Shown here one piece after another: positions 16,782 to 27,099 of a stretch of DNA of 64,000 nt. The position numbers and the translations under genes were made by a program. The notes beneath the pieces were generated by a model. That model was not told the DNA's origin. It made no database searches and was given only the letters and a program-made list of their open reading frames with translations. The DNA lies in contig NZ_JBMGQR010000018.1 in assembly GCF_049059935.1 (NCBI RefSeq), positions 1 to 64,000 of the forward strand. Direction: 5' to 3'. Positions within the stretch are counted from its first letter, which is position 1, and each line of letters opens with the position of its first letter. Source of the stretch: JAURVT01 sp049059935. GTDB taxonomy: Bacteria; Actinomycetota; Actinomycetes; Propionibacteriales; Nocardioidaceae.

Positions 16782-17582
16782 CTAGGCGGGGAGGCGCTCG
16801 CGGAGCCAGGCGATGTCGGCGGCGTGCTCGTCGATGCCGCCGGGGGTCTCGACGACGACGGGTGCGCTCGCCGCGGACACGACCCCCACCAGCAGGTCGG
16901 GGTCGACGTGGCCCTGGCCGAGGTTGGCGTGCCGGTCGGCGCCCGAGCCGGCGACGTCGCGGCTGTCGTTGAGGTGCACGAGGTCGATGCGTCCGGTGAC
17001 GGCGCGGACCTCCTCGACGGCCGTCGCGAGGTCGAGGCCGCCCGCCCAGGCGTGGCAGGTGTCGAGGCAGAAGCCCACCTGGTCGCCGCCCTCGGCGTCG
17101 CCGATCGACTCCCACAGCCGCGCGATCCGCTCGAGGTGCCGCGCCATGGCGTGGTCGCCGCCGGCGGTGTTCTCGACGAGGACGGGCACGGGTGCGTCGA
17201 GCTGGTCGATGCACTTGCGCCAGTTGTCGAAGCCCACCTCGGGGTCGTCGGCGGCGAGCACGTGCCCGCCGTGGACGATGACGCCGAGCGCGCCGACCTC
17301 GGCGGCGAGCGTCACGTGCTTCTGCAGCAGCTTGCGGCTGGGGATGCGGATGCGGTTGTTGGTGGTGGCGACGTTGAGCACGTAGGGGGCGTGGACGTAG
17401 AGGCCGATCCCGGCGTCCTCGGCGGCCGCGCGCAGGGCCTCGGCCCCGCCCTCGTAGGCGACCGTCGGGCCCTTCCAGCCCTGCGGGTCGCCGAGGAAGA
17501 TCTGCGCGACGTCGGCGCCGCGGGCGCGGGCGTCGGCGATGGGGTCGGCCTGGTCGACGTGGGCTCCGATGCGGGTGCTCAT
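16782..17582 (-). CDS. nfo: Deoxyribonuclease IV (AP endonuclease)
   Basis: 266 aa TIM-barrel metal enzyme that nicks DNA 5' to abasic sites in base-excision repair. Zinc ligand motifs of the Nfo family are present: YVHAPYVLN, VIVHGGH, LVENTAGG, GFCLDTCHAWAGG, LVHLNDSRDVAGSGADRHANLGQG and VVETPGG. Length is normal. The gene is divergent from the S33 peptidase gene (149-bp gap) and is followed by a strong hairpin. Confidence 0.94.
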   Translation of the reverse strand: MSTRIGAHVDQADPIADARARGADVAQIFLGDPQGWKGPTVAYEGGAEALRAAAEDAGIGLYVHAPYVLNVATTNNRIRIPSRKLLQKHVTLAAEVGALGVIVHGGHVLAADDPEVGFDNWRKCIDQLDAPVPVLVENTAGGDHAMARHLERIARLWESIGDAEGGDQVGFCLDTCHAWAGGLDLATAVEEVRAVTGRIDLVHLNDSRDVAGSGADRHANLGQGHVDPDLLVGVVSAASAPVVVETPGGIDEHAADIAWLRERLPA

Positions 17583-17731
17583 GCCGCCGACGCTAGTACG
17601 CCCGACCGACGGTCGCGGGCCGCGGGCACGTCGATCGTCGTTGCGTCGGTTGCTCTGGACAACCAGGTCGAGCCGGGGCAGTCTTCGCGAGTCCGGCGCG
17701 ACGACGCCGGCGGAGATCGGAGACCCCCGTC

Positions 17732-19357
17732 ATGAAGAAGCTGCTCGTCCTGGTGTCGACGCTGGCGGCCGTGCTCGCCGGCGCCGTGGCACTGCCCGCG
17801 CAGGCCCAGCCCGCCCCGCGAGCCAAGGCCCCCGCGTTCACCCCGAGACCCCTCACCTTCGGCACCTGCGCCAACCCGGCGCTGACCGCCAACAAGATCG
17901 AGTGCGGCACGCTGGTCGTCCCGCTCGACTACGCCAAGCCCAAGGGCGCCACGATCAAGCTCGCCGTGTCGCGGCTGAAGCACCGCTCGTCGGCCGCCGA
18001 CTACCAGGGCATCATGCTGACGAACCCCGGCGGGCCCGGCGGGTCGGGGCTGTCGCTGTCGGTCCTCGGACGCGGCGACATCGTCCCGGGCACCGGTGAC
18101 GACGACTACGACTGGATCGGCTTCGACCCCCGCGGCGTCGGGTCGAGCACGCCGTCGCTGTCGTGCGACCCCGACTTCACCGGCTACGACCGGCCGAACT
18201 ACGTGCCCACCACGCGGGCGCTGGAGAAGGTCTGGCTCAAGAAGTCCGAGCGCTACGCCACCGCCTGCAAGTACGCCGACGGCGCCCGCCTGCTGAACCA
18301 CGTCAAGACCACCGACTCGGTCAAGGACATGGAGAGCATCCGCAAGGCCCTCGGCCAGGAGCGGATGAACTTCTACGGCTTCTCCTACGGCACCTACCTC
18401 GCGCAGGTCTACGCCACGCAGCACCCGACGCGTGTCCGCCGGTTCGTCATGGACGGCAACGTCGACCCGACGCGCGTCTGGTACCGGTCGAACCTCGACC
18501 AGGACCTCGCCTTCGAGAAGACGATCCAGGTCTGGTTCGACTGGGTGGGCGACCACGACGACGTCTACGGCCTCGGTGACAGCGGCGCGGAGGTGCGCGC
18601 CGCGTACGAGGACCAGCTGGAGAAGCTCGACGCCCAGCCGGCGCAGGGCAAGCTCGGCCCCGACGAGCTCAACGACGTCCTGCTCAGCGCCGGGTACTAC
18701 GTGTTCGACTGGGACGTCCTCGGCCACGCGTTGTCCGACCTGGTCAACCGCGGCGACGCCACCGCGCTGCTCGCCCAGTACCCGGTGCCCGGTGGGGAGG
18801 GCGCCGACAACGGCACCGCGATGTACCTCGCCACCGTCTGCACCGACGCGCCGTGGCCGGAGAGCTTCGCCAGGATCCGCCTCGACAACTGGCGCACCTA
18901 CGCCGAGGCGCCGTTCGAGACCTGGGCGAACGCGTGGTTCAACGGCCCGTGCCTGACGTGGCCCGGCAAGGCGTCCACGCCCGTCAAGGTCAGCGGCAGC
19001 AAGGTCGACAGCAGGATCCTGCTGGTGTCCGAGACGCTCGACGCGGCCACGCCGTACAGCGGCAGCCTCAAGGTGCGCAGCCTGTTCCCGTCGGCCTCGC
19101 TGATCGAGGGCGTCGGCGGAACCACGCACGCGGGCTCGCTCAACGGCGTCGCCTGCGTGGACGACGCGATCGGCGCCTACCTGAAGACCGGTGCGGTCCC
19201 CGCCCGCGTCTCGGGCAGCCGCTCGGACCTGCAGTGCGACCCGGTGCCGGCGCCCACGCCCACGCCGGCCGCGGGTGCGCCGAGCGCCAAGCTGGCGCCG
19301 GCGACGTCCGGCGACGCGCTGGTGCGACAGGCGCTGCAGGACGCGCAGCTGCGCTGA
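17732..19357 (+). CDS. Secreted S33-family alpha/beta hydrolase (tripeptidyl aminopeptidase-like)
   Basis: 541 aa. A Sec signal peptide is followed by PAQAQPAPRAKAP. Hallmarks of the actinobacterial tripeptidyl-aminopeptidase family are an oxyanion loop LTNPGGPGGSG, FDPRGVG, the nucleophile elbow GFSYGTYL (Ser about residue 218), and a C-terminal domain with DAATPY (Asp) and GTTHAGS (His). A Pro/Ala-rich stretch precedes the C-terminus. It probably trims peptides outside the cell. Hairpin-free gap of 66 bp to pntAA. Confidence 0.88.
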   Translation: MKKLLVLVSTLAAVLAGAVALPAQAQPAPRAKAPAFTPRPLTFGTCANPALTANKIECGTLVVPLDYAKPKGATIKLAVSRLKHRSSAADYQGIMLTNPGGPGGSGLSLSVLGRGDIVPGTGDDDYDWIGFDPRGVGSSTPSLSCDPDFTGYDRPNYVPTTRALEKVWLKKSERYATACKYADGARLLNHVKTTDSVKDMESIRKALGQERMNFYGFSYGTYLAQVYATQHPTRVRRFVMDGNVDPTRVWYRSNLDQDLAFEKTIQVWFDWVGDHDDVYGLGDSGAEVRAAYEDQLEKLDAQPAQGKLGPDELNDVLLSAGYYVFDWDVLGHALSDLVNRGDATALLAQYPVPGGEGADNGTAMYLATVCTDAPWPESFARIRLDNWRTYAEAPFETWANAWFNGPCLTWPGKASTPVKVSGSKVDSRILLVSETLDAATPYSGSLKVRSLFPSASLIEGVGGTTHAGSLNGVACVDDAIGAYLKTGAVPARVSGSRSDLQCDPVPAPTPTPAAGAPSAKLAPATSGDALVRQALQDAQLR

Positions 19358-19423
19358 CACCGTCGACGGGGACGCGCCGGGCAGATGCCGGGCGCGTCCC
19401 CGTCCTCCTACTAGGTTCACCGC

Positions 19424-20578
19424 ATGCGGATCGCCGTGGCCAGGGAGACCCAGGACGGTGAGGCGCGCGTCGCGCTGGTGCCCGAGTCGGTGGCCGCACT
19501 GGTCGCGGCGGGCCACGAGGTCGACGTCGAGCCCGGTGCCGGCGCCGCGGCGCAGCACGCCGACCAGCAGTACCTCGACGCCGGGGCCGAGGTGGTCGAC
19601 GGCATCGCCGACGCCGACCTCGTCCTGTCCGTGCAGCCGCTGCGCGACGACCAGGTGCGTGCGCTGCGTCCGCGCGCGGGCACGTTGTCGTTCCTGCCCA
19701 CCGCCCAGAACCTCGACCTCGTCGCCGACCTGCGCGACGTCGGCGCCACCTCGTTCGCGCTCGAGCTGGTGCCCCGCATCTCCCGGGCGCAGAGCATGGA
19801 CGCGCTGTCGTCGCAGGCGCTCGTCACCGGCTACCGCGGCGCGATCGTCGCGGCCGGTCTGCTCCGCAAGTTCTTCCCGCTCAACATGACCGCGGCGGGC
19901 ACGGTCCAGCCCGCCCAGGTCGTCGTGCTCGGTGCGGGGGTGGCGGGTCTGCAGGCCATCGCGACCGCGCGCCGACTGGGCTCGGTGGTGCGCGCCTACG
20001 ACGTGCGCGCCGCGGCGGCCGAGGAGATCCGCTCGATGGGTGCCAAGGCGATCGAGATCGACCTGCCCACGCTCGAGGGCGCCGGCGGGTACGCCCGCGA
20101 GATGTCCGACGAGCGCGCCGACCGTCAGCGCGAGCTGCTCGCGCCCTACGTCGCCGCCGCCGACGTGCTCATCACCACCGCCGCGGTGCCCGGACGCGTC
20201 GCGCCGATCCTGGTGACCGCCGAGATGGTGGAGCAGATGGGCCCCGGCTCGGTGGTCGTCGACCTCGCGGCCGAGAGCGGCGGCAACGTCGAGGGCGTGC
20301 AGGCCGGCTCGATCGTGCAGCTCGGCCACGCCCAGGTGTGGGGCGGGCGCAACGTGCCCAGCCAGATGCCGGGGCCGGCGAGCCGGCTGCTGTCGCAGAA
20401 CGTCGTCAACCTGCTGGCGCTGGTCACCGGCGACGACGGCAGGTTCGCGCCCGACTTCTCCGACGAGATCGTCCTCGGCGCGTGCGTCACGCACGGCGGC
20501 CACGTCCGTCACGGGCCCACGCGCGACCTGCTGGGCGGTCCGCCCGAGCCCGACCCCGACACCGAGGAGCCGTCGTGA
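19424..20578 (+). CDS. pntAA: NAD(P) transhydrogenase subunit alpha, part 1
   Basis: 384 aa soluble NAD(H)-binding domain I of the proton-translocating transhydrogenase (NADH + NADP+ + H+out to NAD+ + NADPH + H+in). Motifs include the RQD-loop region, SRAQSMDALSSQ, the Rossmann loop VVLGAGVAGLQAIATARRLGS and VVVDLAAESGGN. A -10 TAGGTT lies 6 nt before the ATG (leaderless type). It heads a tightly coupled operon; its stop overlaps the next start. Confidence 0.95.
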   Translation: MRIAVARETQDGEARVALVPESVAALVAAGHEVDVEPGAGAAAQHADQQYLDAGAEVVDGIADADLVLSVQPLRDDQVRALRPRAGTLSFLPTAQNLDLVADLRDVGATSFALELVPRISRAQSMDALSSQALVTGYRGAIVAAGLLRKFFPLNMTAAGTVQPAQVVVLGAGVAGLQAIATARRLGSVVRAYDVRAAAAEEIRSMGAKAIEIDLPTLEGAGGYAREMSDERADRQRELLAPYVAAADVLITTAAVPGRVAPILVTAEMVEQMGPGSVVVDLAAESGGNVEGVQAGSIVQLGHAQVWGGRNVPSQMPGPASRLLSQNVVNLLALVTGDDGRFAPDFSDEIVLGACVTHGGHVRHGPTRDLLGGPPEPDPDTEEPS

Positions 20579-20885
20579 ACCCCGACGTCGTCTGGCTGAC
20601 GATCTTCGTGCTGAGCGTGTTCGTCGGCGTGGAGGTCGTCTCCAAGGTGTCCTCCACGCTGCACACGCCGCTGATGTCGGGCGCCAACGCGATCCACGGC
20701 ATCATCCTGGTGGGCGCGATCCTGGTCACCGGGGGAGCCGAGAGCACGCTGACGCTCGTGGTCGGCCTGGTGGCGGTGGTGCTCGCCACCGTGAACCTCG
20801 TCGGCGGCTTCGTGGTGACCGATCGGATGCTCCAGATGTTCGGCGCGCGCCGCAGGCCCGCGGCCAAGACGGACGGGGACCGCTG

Positions 20886-20886
<1 letters not shown>
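20575..20886 (+). CDS. pntAB: NAD(P) transhydrogenase subunit alpha, part 2 (membrane)
   Basis: 103 aa with three hydrophobic helices, forming part of the membrane domain II that conducts protons. VVSKVSSTLHTPLMSGANAIHGIILVGAI is the family signature. The GTG at 20575 overlaps the pntAA stop by 4 bp, and its own stop overlaps the pntB ATG by one base, so translation is coupled. Confidence 0.94.
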
Positions 20887-22277
<1,391 letters not shown>

Positions 22278-22297
22278 CGGGCAGACGGACCACGGCG

Positions 22298-22341
22298 AAC
22301 GGTCGCGGACCGCGGCAACTCCGCCGTGGTCCGCGACCGTT
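22298..22341. terminator. Hairpin between pntB and upp (convergent)
   Basis: Perfect 14-bp arms AACGGTCGCGGACC (22298) and GGTCCGCGACCGTT (22328) with a small inner stem. It lies 21 bp past pntB and 45 bp past upp, so it can serve both. Confidence 0.75.
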
Positions 22342-22385
22342 TACCAGGAGATCCTGGTAATCGGTCGACCGGTGCGGCCGGAAGC

Positions 22386-23024
22386 TCAGACCACCCCGTA
22401 CAACCGGTCGCCGGCGTCGCCGAGGCCGGGGACGATGTAGCCGACCTCGTTCAGCTTCTCGTCGAGCCCGGCGGTGACGAGGGCGACGGGGACGCCGACG
22501 CCCTCCATGTCCTTCTCGATGCGCGCGACGCCCTCGGGCGCGGCGAGCAGGGTGATGCAGGTGATGTGGTCGGCGCCGCGGTCGACGAGGAACTTGATCG
22601 CCGCCGACAGCGAGCCGCCGGTGGCGAGCATCGGGTCGAGCACGTAGCACTGGCGGCCGGCGAGGTCCTCGGGCAGGCGCTCGGCGTAGGTCGAGGGCTC
22701 GAGGGTCTCCTCGTCGCGGATCATGCCGAGGAAGCCGACCTCGGCGGTGGGCAGCAGGCGCTGCATGCCCTCGAGCATGCCCAGGCCCGCGCGCAGGATC
22801 GGCACCACGAGCGGGCGGGGGCTCGACAGCCGCACCCCCTGGGCGAGCGCGACGGGCGTGCGCACCTCGACGGGCTCGGTGCGGACGTCGCGCGTGGCCT
22901 CGTAGGCCAGCAGGGTGACGAGCTCGTCGGCCAGCCGGCGGAACGTCGGGGAGTCGGTGGTCTCGTCGCGGAGCGTCGTGAGCTTGTGGGTGATCAGCGG
23001 GTGGTCCGCGACGTGGATCTGCAT
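22386..23024 (-). CDS. upp: Uracil phosphoribosyltransferase
   Basis: 212 aa. It converts uracil and PRPP to UMP (pyrimidine salvage). The PRPP loop YVLDPMLATGGS is clear, with VVPILRAGLGMLEG and the uracil-binding YIVPGLGDAGDRLYG near the C-terminus. The ATG at 23024 gives the canonical N-terminus (MQIHVADHPLITHKLT) and sits 7 nt after a TAGGCT -10 box, so a leaderless transcript is likely. Confidence 0.95.
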   Translation of the reverse strand: MQIHVADHPLITHKLTTLRDETTDSPTFRRLADELVTLLAYEATRDVRTEPVEVRTPVALAQGVRLSSPRPLVVPILRAGLGMLEGMQRLLPTAEVGFLGMIRDEETLEPSTYAERLPEDLAGRQCYVLDPMLATGGSLSAAIKFLVDRGADHITCITLLAAPEGVARIEKDMEGVGVPVALVTAGLDEKLNEVGYIVPGLGDAGDRLYGVV

Positions 23025-23140
23025 GGCCCGCAGCCTAGGGGACGCAGGTGACGACGGGACGAGGCAGATCTCGCTAGGTAATGGCGGTTCGCTCTGCGAC
23101 GATCGAGGGGCACGCACCGCTCGACCCTGGAGGCACCGAC

Positions 23141-23611
23141 ATGGCGCAGGACGACACGGTCGACCTCGCGGTCGCCGCCTACCGCGAGGAGGGCGTCTGG
23201 CAGCTCGCCGAGCTCCCCGACGTCGTGGGCGAGGACGTCGACGAGCTCGTGGCCGCGCTGCGCCCCTGGCCGGCCGATGGCGGGGTCATCGGCATGGTCG
23301 CCGTCGACGAGGACTTCTTCGTCCTGGCCCGCGTCCAGGGCGACGAGGTTCGGCTGATGCTGTCGGACGTCACGGCCGTCGACGAGTGGCCGCTCGCGAG
23401 CGGCGTGGCCGACCTGCTCGACCTCCCCGACCCCGACGACGACGAGGACCCGCAGCCCGCGGGCGACATGGGCATCGTCGACGACCTCGGCGTCACCGCC
23501 ATGGACCTCGCCGTGATGTGCGACGACGACGACCTCTACCCCGACGAGGTGCTGCGCGACGTCGCCGCCCGCCTGGGGTTCGGCCAGCAGCTCACCGACC
23601 TCGTCGACTGA
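23141..23611 (+). CDS. tRNA adenosine deaminase-associated protein
   Basis: 156 aa acidic protein of the conserved family found next to tadA in actinobacteria (VAAYREEGVWQLAELP at the start, VGEDVDELVAALR, a long DPDDDEDPQP acidic linker, and a C-terminal MCDDDDLYPDEVLRDVAARLGF). Its biochemical role is not known. GGAGG precedes the ATG at 23141; an in-frame ATG at 23081 lacks a ribosome site. It is 13 bp upstream of tadA, in the same operon. Confidence 0.87.
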   Translation: MAQDDTVDLAVAAYREEGVWQLAELPDVVGEDVDELVAALRPWPADGGVIGMVAVDEDFFVLARVQGDEVRLMLSDVTAVDEWPLASGVADLLDLPDPDDDEDPQPAGDMGIVDDLGVTAMDLAVMCDDDDLYPDEVLRDVAARLGFGQQLTDLVD

Positions 23612-23624
23612 CGGAGGGCTGGAC

Positions 23625-24080
23625 GTGGCACGCACCTGGGAGCCGGCCATGCGCGACGCGCTGGCGCTGGCGTCGCAGGCGCTCGCCTCGGACGACGTCC
23701 CGGTGGGCGCGGTCGTCCTCGACGCCGAGGGCGCCGTGGTCGGCCGGGGCCGCAACACCCGCGAGCGCGACGCCGACCCCACCGGCCACGCCGAGGTGGT
23801 GGCGCTGCGCGAGGCCGCCGCCGCCCGTCGCGACTGGCAGCTGACCGGTTGCACGCTCGTCGTCACCCTCGAGCCGTGCACGATGTGCGCCGGCGCCCTC
23901 GTCCAGGCCCGCGTCGAGCGCCTGGTCTTCGGGGCGTTCGACGACAAGGCCGGTGCGGTCGGCTCGCTGTGGGACGTCGTCCGCGACCGCCGCCTCAACC
24001 ACCGCCCCGAGGTGGTGTCGGGCGTCCTCGCCGACGAGGCGTCGGTCCTGCTGCGCGACTTCTTCGCCGCCCGCCGCTGA
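23625..24080 (+). CDS. tadA: tRNA-specific adenosine deaminase
   Basis: 151 aa zinc deaminase that converts A34 of tRNA-Arg(ACG) to inosine. The active-site motifs are GHAEVVAL (His ligand and catalytic Glu) and PCTMCAGA (two Cys ligands). GTG start at 23625. Its substrate tRNA-Arg(ACG) is encoded in this window at 4310. Confidence 0.93.
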   Translation: MARTWEPAMRDALALASQALASDDVPVGAVVLDAEGAVVGRGRNTRERDADPTGHAEVVALREAAAARRDWQLTGCTLVVTLEPCTMCAGALVQARVERLVFGAFDDKAGAVGSLWDVVRDRRLNHRPEVVSGVLADEASVLLRDFFAARR

Positions 24081-24116
24081 CCCGGCGGTGGGTACGGCAC
24101 CACCTCCACGGGTCGG

Positions 24117-24165
24117 CGGTGGGCATGCCCCCACGTTCGGCCCGATCCTGGGGGCACACCCACCG
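24117..24165 (+). terminator. Hairpin downstream of tadA
   Basis: CGGTGGG-CA-TGCCCCCA pairs with TGGGGGCA-CA-CCCACCG, giving a 15-bp stem with a 2x2 internal loop and a 15-nt terminal loop. It lies 36 bp after tadA and before the tRNA-Ser promoter. Confidence 0.7.
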
Positions 24166-24224
24166 CTGGGAGGCGGGCGGCGGGCCGGCCGGGGGCGGAT
24201 GGTGGCCGGGCGCGGGGGCTGAGG

Positions 24225-24230
24225 TAGATT
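24225..24230 (+). promoter_or_regulatory. -10 box of tRNA-Ser(CGA), 7 nt from mature 5' end
   Basis: TAGATT ends 7 nt before G1 of the tRNA. Transcription starting at the usual distance would begin at or next to the mature 5' end. Confidence 0.5.
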
Positions 24231-24237
24231 CTCCGGC

Positions 24238-24325
24238 GGTGGCGTGTCCGAGCGGCCTAAGGAGCACGCCTCGAAAGCGTGTGTAGGGAGACCTACCGTG
24301 GGTTCAAATCCCACCGCCACCGCCA
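24238..24325 (+). tRNA. tRNA-Ser (CGA)
   Basis: 88 nt including an encoded CCA. Acceptor GGTGGCG/CGCCACC, anticodon stem CACGC/GCGTG with loop CTCGAAA (anticodon CGA), a long class II variable arm (TGTAGGGAGACCTACC) and T-arm GTGGGTTCAAATCCCAC. Discriminator G as usual for Ser. Confidence 0.96.
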
Positions 24326-24370
24326 GTCGACCCCCGGACGCCCAGTGTCCGGGGGTCGCGTGCGTCCGGG

Positions 24371-24562
24371 CTACTTCCCGCCGTGCGGCAGGTCGGGGCG
24401 TGGGCCGGTCCTGCCGTCGCTGGGGGCCGACGTGGGGTCGGACGTCTCGGCGACGTTGGAGTCGTCGGTCTCGTCCTCGCCCGACGGCGCGGACGCGGAC
24501 GGCTCGGTGGGCTCGAACGCGTCGGGGTCGACCTCGGACGGTTCCTGTGCCTGGCTGCTCAT
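24371..24562 (-). CDS. Small acidic disordered protein
   Basis: 63 aa, almost entirely Ser, Glu, Asp, Pro and Thr, with a Gly/Lys end. There is no hydrophobic core or recognised domain. It is plausible as a gene because it fills the gap between tRNA-Ser and the next minus-strand gene without a competing reading frame. There is no convincing ribosome site. It may not be real. Confidence 0.45.
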   Translation of the reverse strand: MSSQAQEPSEVDPDAFEPTEPSASAPSGEDETDDSNVAETSDPTSAPSDGRTGPRPDLPHGGK

Positions 24563-24599
24563 CGCTCCATCGTCGCCCCGCGGGGGGCGGGGCGCAGGA

Positions 24600-24992
24600 T
24601 CAGCTCCAGAACGTCCAGCCGAACAGCAGCACGAGTGCCGAGAGCAGCCCGAGCGCCGCCATCACGACGCCGAACGGCCCCCACACCCACACCGCCCGGC
24701 GGCGCCAGTGCAGCACCGTGCCGAGGATGCCGCCGACCAGGCCGAGGAGCCAGCCGATCCACGGGGTGAACAGCGCGACCGTCCCGCGCGCGACGCAGGC
24801 GGTGGGCTCGGGCTCGGCGCTCCCGCACGCGCCCGCGGTCATCACCGAGGCCACCGAGACGAACAGCAGGCCGAACGCCCACGCCGCGACGAGCGCCAGC
24901 AGCACGATCGTCACCACCCGGCCGAGCACGACCCCGGCGGGCGCGGGAGGTCGGGGAGGGGCGGGTGCTCCCCACGGGGCCGGTGCGCTCAC
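24600..24992 (-). CDS. Small membrane protein, four helices
   Basis: 130 aa. A Pro/Ala-rich cytoplasmic N-terminus is followed by about four transmembrane segments, with two Cys in the first exported loop (GACGSAEPEPTACVA). I do not recognise a family. The GTG at 24992 is 7 nt after a TATCGT box; a GTG at 25001 is also in frame. It is 20 bp from the stop of the lipoprotein gene upstream and runs in the same direction. Confidence 0.65.
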   Translation of the reverse strand: MSAPAPWGAPAPPRPPAPAGVVLGRVVTIVLLALVAAWAFGLLFVSVASVMTAGACGSAEPEPTACVARGTVALFTPWIGWLLGLVGGILGTVLHWRRRAVWVWGPFGVVMAALGLLSALVLLFGWTFWS

Positions 24993-25012
24993 GGCCGTCA
25001 CGATAGGGCCGG

Positions 25013-25630
25013 TCAGTCGCCGACGGAGGCAGAAGCGGTGTCCCGCCAGGTCGCCGCGGGGGCGTCGTCGACCGCGTCGACGTGGACGGCGGCGACCGTC
25101 GCGTCCTTGGGGACGGCGAACAGCAGCCGCGCGTAGCGGCACTCGCCCGCGGGCACGCGTCGCGTCTCGTCGATGCTGGGCGACCCCTCGGTGGCCGCGG
25201 TCGGCTCGAACCGCGACGGCACGCTCGACCCGTCGCCGAGCACCACGCTCCACCCCTTCTCCGAGACGGTGATCGCCCGATCCGTCGACGCGCACTCGGT
25301 GACGACGGCCGCGACCAGCTGCTCGTCCGGGGCCACCTGGACGGGCTCGCCGACCGCGGTCGGGTCGAGCGCGTCGGTGATCGCGGCGACGGCGTGGGCG
25401 CCGCCGGCGGAGTCGAGCCGCTCGCCGAGCCCGACCGAGCCGTCCAGCGGGTCCGCGGCCGGCGCGGGGTCACCGCCCGAGCAACCCGCGAGCACCGCGA
25501 CGGCCACCAGCAGGACGCCCGTCGGCCACGGACATGTCCGGACGTGTCGGGCGGGCCCCCTAGGATGAGGCTCCGGGTGTCGGCGGCGAAGGGGGTTCGC
25601 GGTGGACCTCGAGGCGCTCGACACCTTCAT
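25013..25630 (-). CDS. Putative lipoprotein, start uncertain
   Basis: The mature part is clear: a hydrophobic stretch ending in the lipobox VLAGC, then SGGDPAPAADP and about 145 residues with two further Cys (VTECAS, GECRYA) and no recognised domain. The problem is the start. No ATG, GTG or TTG lies in frame close to the hydrophobic stretch; the nearest are a GTG at 25624 and an ATG at 25630. They would give a very long basic leader and overlap the divergent antiporter gene by 23-29 bp. An undetected frameshift or an unusual start codon is possible. Confidence 0.6.
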   Translation of the reverse strand: MKVSSASRSTANPLRRRHPEPHPRGPARHVRTCPWPTGVLLVAVAVLAGCSGGDPAPAADPLDGSVGLGERLDSAGGAHAVAAITDALDPTAVGEPVQVAPDEQLVAAVVTECASTDRAITVSEKGWSVVLGDGSSVPSRFEPTAATEGSPSIDETRRVPAGECRYARLLFAVPKDATVAAVHVDAVDDAPAATWRDTASASVGD

Positions 25631-27089
25631 GCTGGTCGGCTCCGGCGTGCTGCTCGCGGCGATCCTGGCCGTGCGGCTCTCGGTGCGCGCGGGCCTGCCG
25701 AGCCTGCTGGTGTACCTCGGCATCGGCATCGTCCTCGGTGAGTCGGTGCTCGGCATCAGCTTCTCCGACGCCGACCTCGCCCACGCGCTCGGCTTCGGCG
25801 CGCTCGTGCTCATCCTCGCCGAGGGAGGCCTCACCACCAAGTGGGAGGAGGTCCGTCCGAGCATGGGCCTCGGACTGCTGCTCGCCACCGTCGGCGTCAC
25901 CGTCAGCGTCGCCGTCGTGGCCGTCGGCGCGCACTACGTGCTGGGCCTGCAGTGGCAGATCGCCATCCTGCTCGCCGCCGTCACCTCGCCCACCGACGCG
26001 GCCGCGGTGTTCTCGGTGCTGCGACGCGTGCCGCTGACGCGCAACGTCCTGGGCACGCTCGAGGCCGAGTCGGGCCTGAACGACGCCCCGATCGTCCTGC
26101 TGGTCGCGGCGGTCAGCACCGGCGCTGCCGACGACCACTCGCTGCCGGTGTTCGCCGCGATCGTGGCCGTCGAGCTGTTCGGCGGCGCGCTCATCGGCTT
26201 CGTGGTCGGACGCGTCGGCGCCTGGGTCATGCGCGGCGCGGCCCTCCCGTCGTCCGGCCTCTACCCGATCGCCGTCCTGGCCTTCTGCGTGCTCGCCTAC
26301 GGCGGCACCGTGTACGTGCACGCCAGCGGGTTCGCCGCCGTCTACGTCGCGGCGCTCGTGCTGGGCAACGCCGACCTGCCCCACCGCGGCGCCACCCGCT
26401 CCTTCGCCGAGGGCATCGGCTGGCTCGCCCAGATCGGTCTGTTCGTCATGCTGGGCCTGCTCGTCTCGCCCGGCATGATCCGGTTCGAGGACGTGTGGAT
26501 CGCGATCGCCGCCGGCGCCCTGCTGACGTTCGTCGCCCGACCGCTGTCGGTGCTGATGTGCGCGACGCCGCTGGGCGTCCCCTGGCGCGAGCAGGCCTTC
26601 GTGTCGTGGGCGGGCCTGCGCGGCGCGGTGCCCATCGTCCTGGCCACGATCCCGCTGGCCGAGGGGGTGCCGAACGCCACCCAGCTGTTCAACATCGTGT
26701 TCGTCTTCGTGGTCGTCTACACCTTCGTGCAGGCCCCGACCCTCGGACGCGCGGCCGCCTGGCTCGGTGTCGCCGACGACGGGGCGCGCGAGGTCGAGGT
26801 CGAGGCCGCACCGCTGGAGCGGGTGTCGGCCGACCTCCTGCAGATCAAGGTGCCCCGGCGCTCACGGCTGGTGGGCGTCGAGATCGGCGAGCTGCGCCTG
26901 CCGCCCGGCGCGTCGGTGGCGCTCGTGGTGCGCGAGGGCGAGGCGTCGGTGCCCCACCGGACCTACCGCATCCACCGCGACGACGACCTGCTCGTCGTGG
27001 CGCCCCGCGCCGTGCGCGAGCAGACCGAGGAGCGGCTGCGCGCCGTCGGCCGCCGTGGCCGTCTGGCCGGGTGGCTCGACGACCGCTGA
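25602..27089 (+). CDS. CPA1-family K+/H+ (or Na+/H+) antiporter with TrkA-C domain
   Basis: 495 aa. About 12 transmembrane helices with the CPA1 features AAVTSPTDAAAVFSVLR, LEAESGLNDAPIVLL (the ion-binding ND pair) and SWAGLRGAVPIVLAT. A cytosolic C-terminal TrkA-C-type domain (about residues 395-480) probably senses nucleotide or ions, as in NhaP2/CvrA. The GTG at 25602 overlaps the divergent lipoprotein's longest frame. It expels monovalent cations against protons; the ion is not readable from sequence. Confidence 0.9.
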   Translation: MDLEALDTFMLVGSGVLLAAILAVRLSVRAGLPSLLVYLGIGIVLGESVLGISFSDADLAHALGFGALVLILAEGGLTTKWEEVRPSMGLGLLLATVGVTVSVAVVAVGAHYVLGLQWQIAILLAAVTSPTDAAAVFSVLRRVPLTRNVLGTLEAESGLNDAPIVLLVAAVSTGAADDHSLPVFAAIVAVELFGGALIGFVVGRVGAWVMRGAALPSSGLYPIAVLAFCVLAYGGTVYVHASGFAAVYVAALVLGNADLPHRGATRSFAEGIGWLAQIGLFVMLGLLVSPGMIRFEDVWIAIAAGALLTFVARPLSVLMCATPLGVPWREQAFVSWAGLRGAVPIVLATIPLAEGVPNATQLFNIVFVFVVVYTFVQAPTLGRAAAWLGVADDGAREVEVEAAPLERVSADLLQIKVPRRSRLVGVEIGELRLPPGASVALVVREGEASVPHRTYRIHRDDDLLVVAPRAVREQTEERLRAVGRRGRLAGWLDDR

Positions 27090-27099
27090 GCCGATCGGG

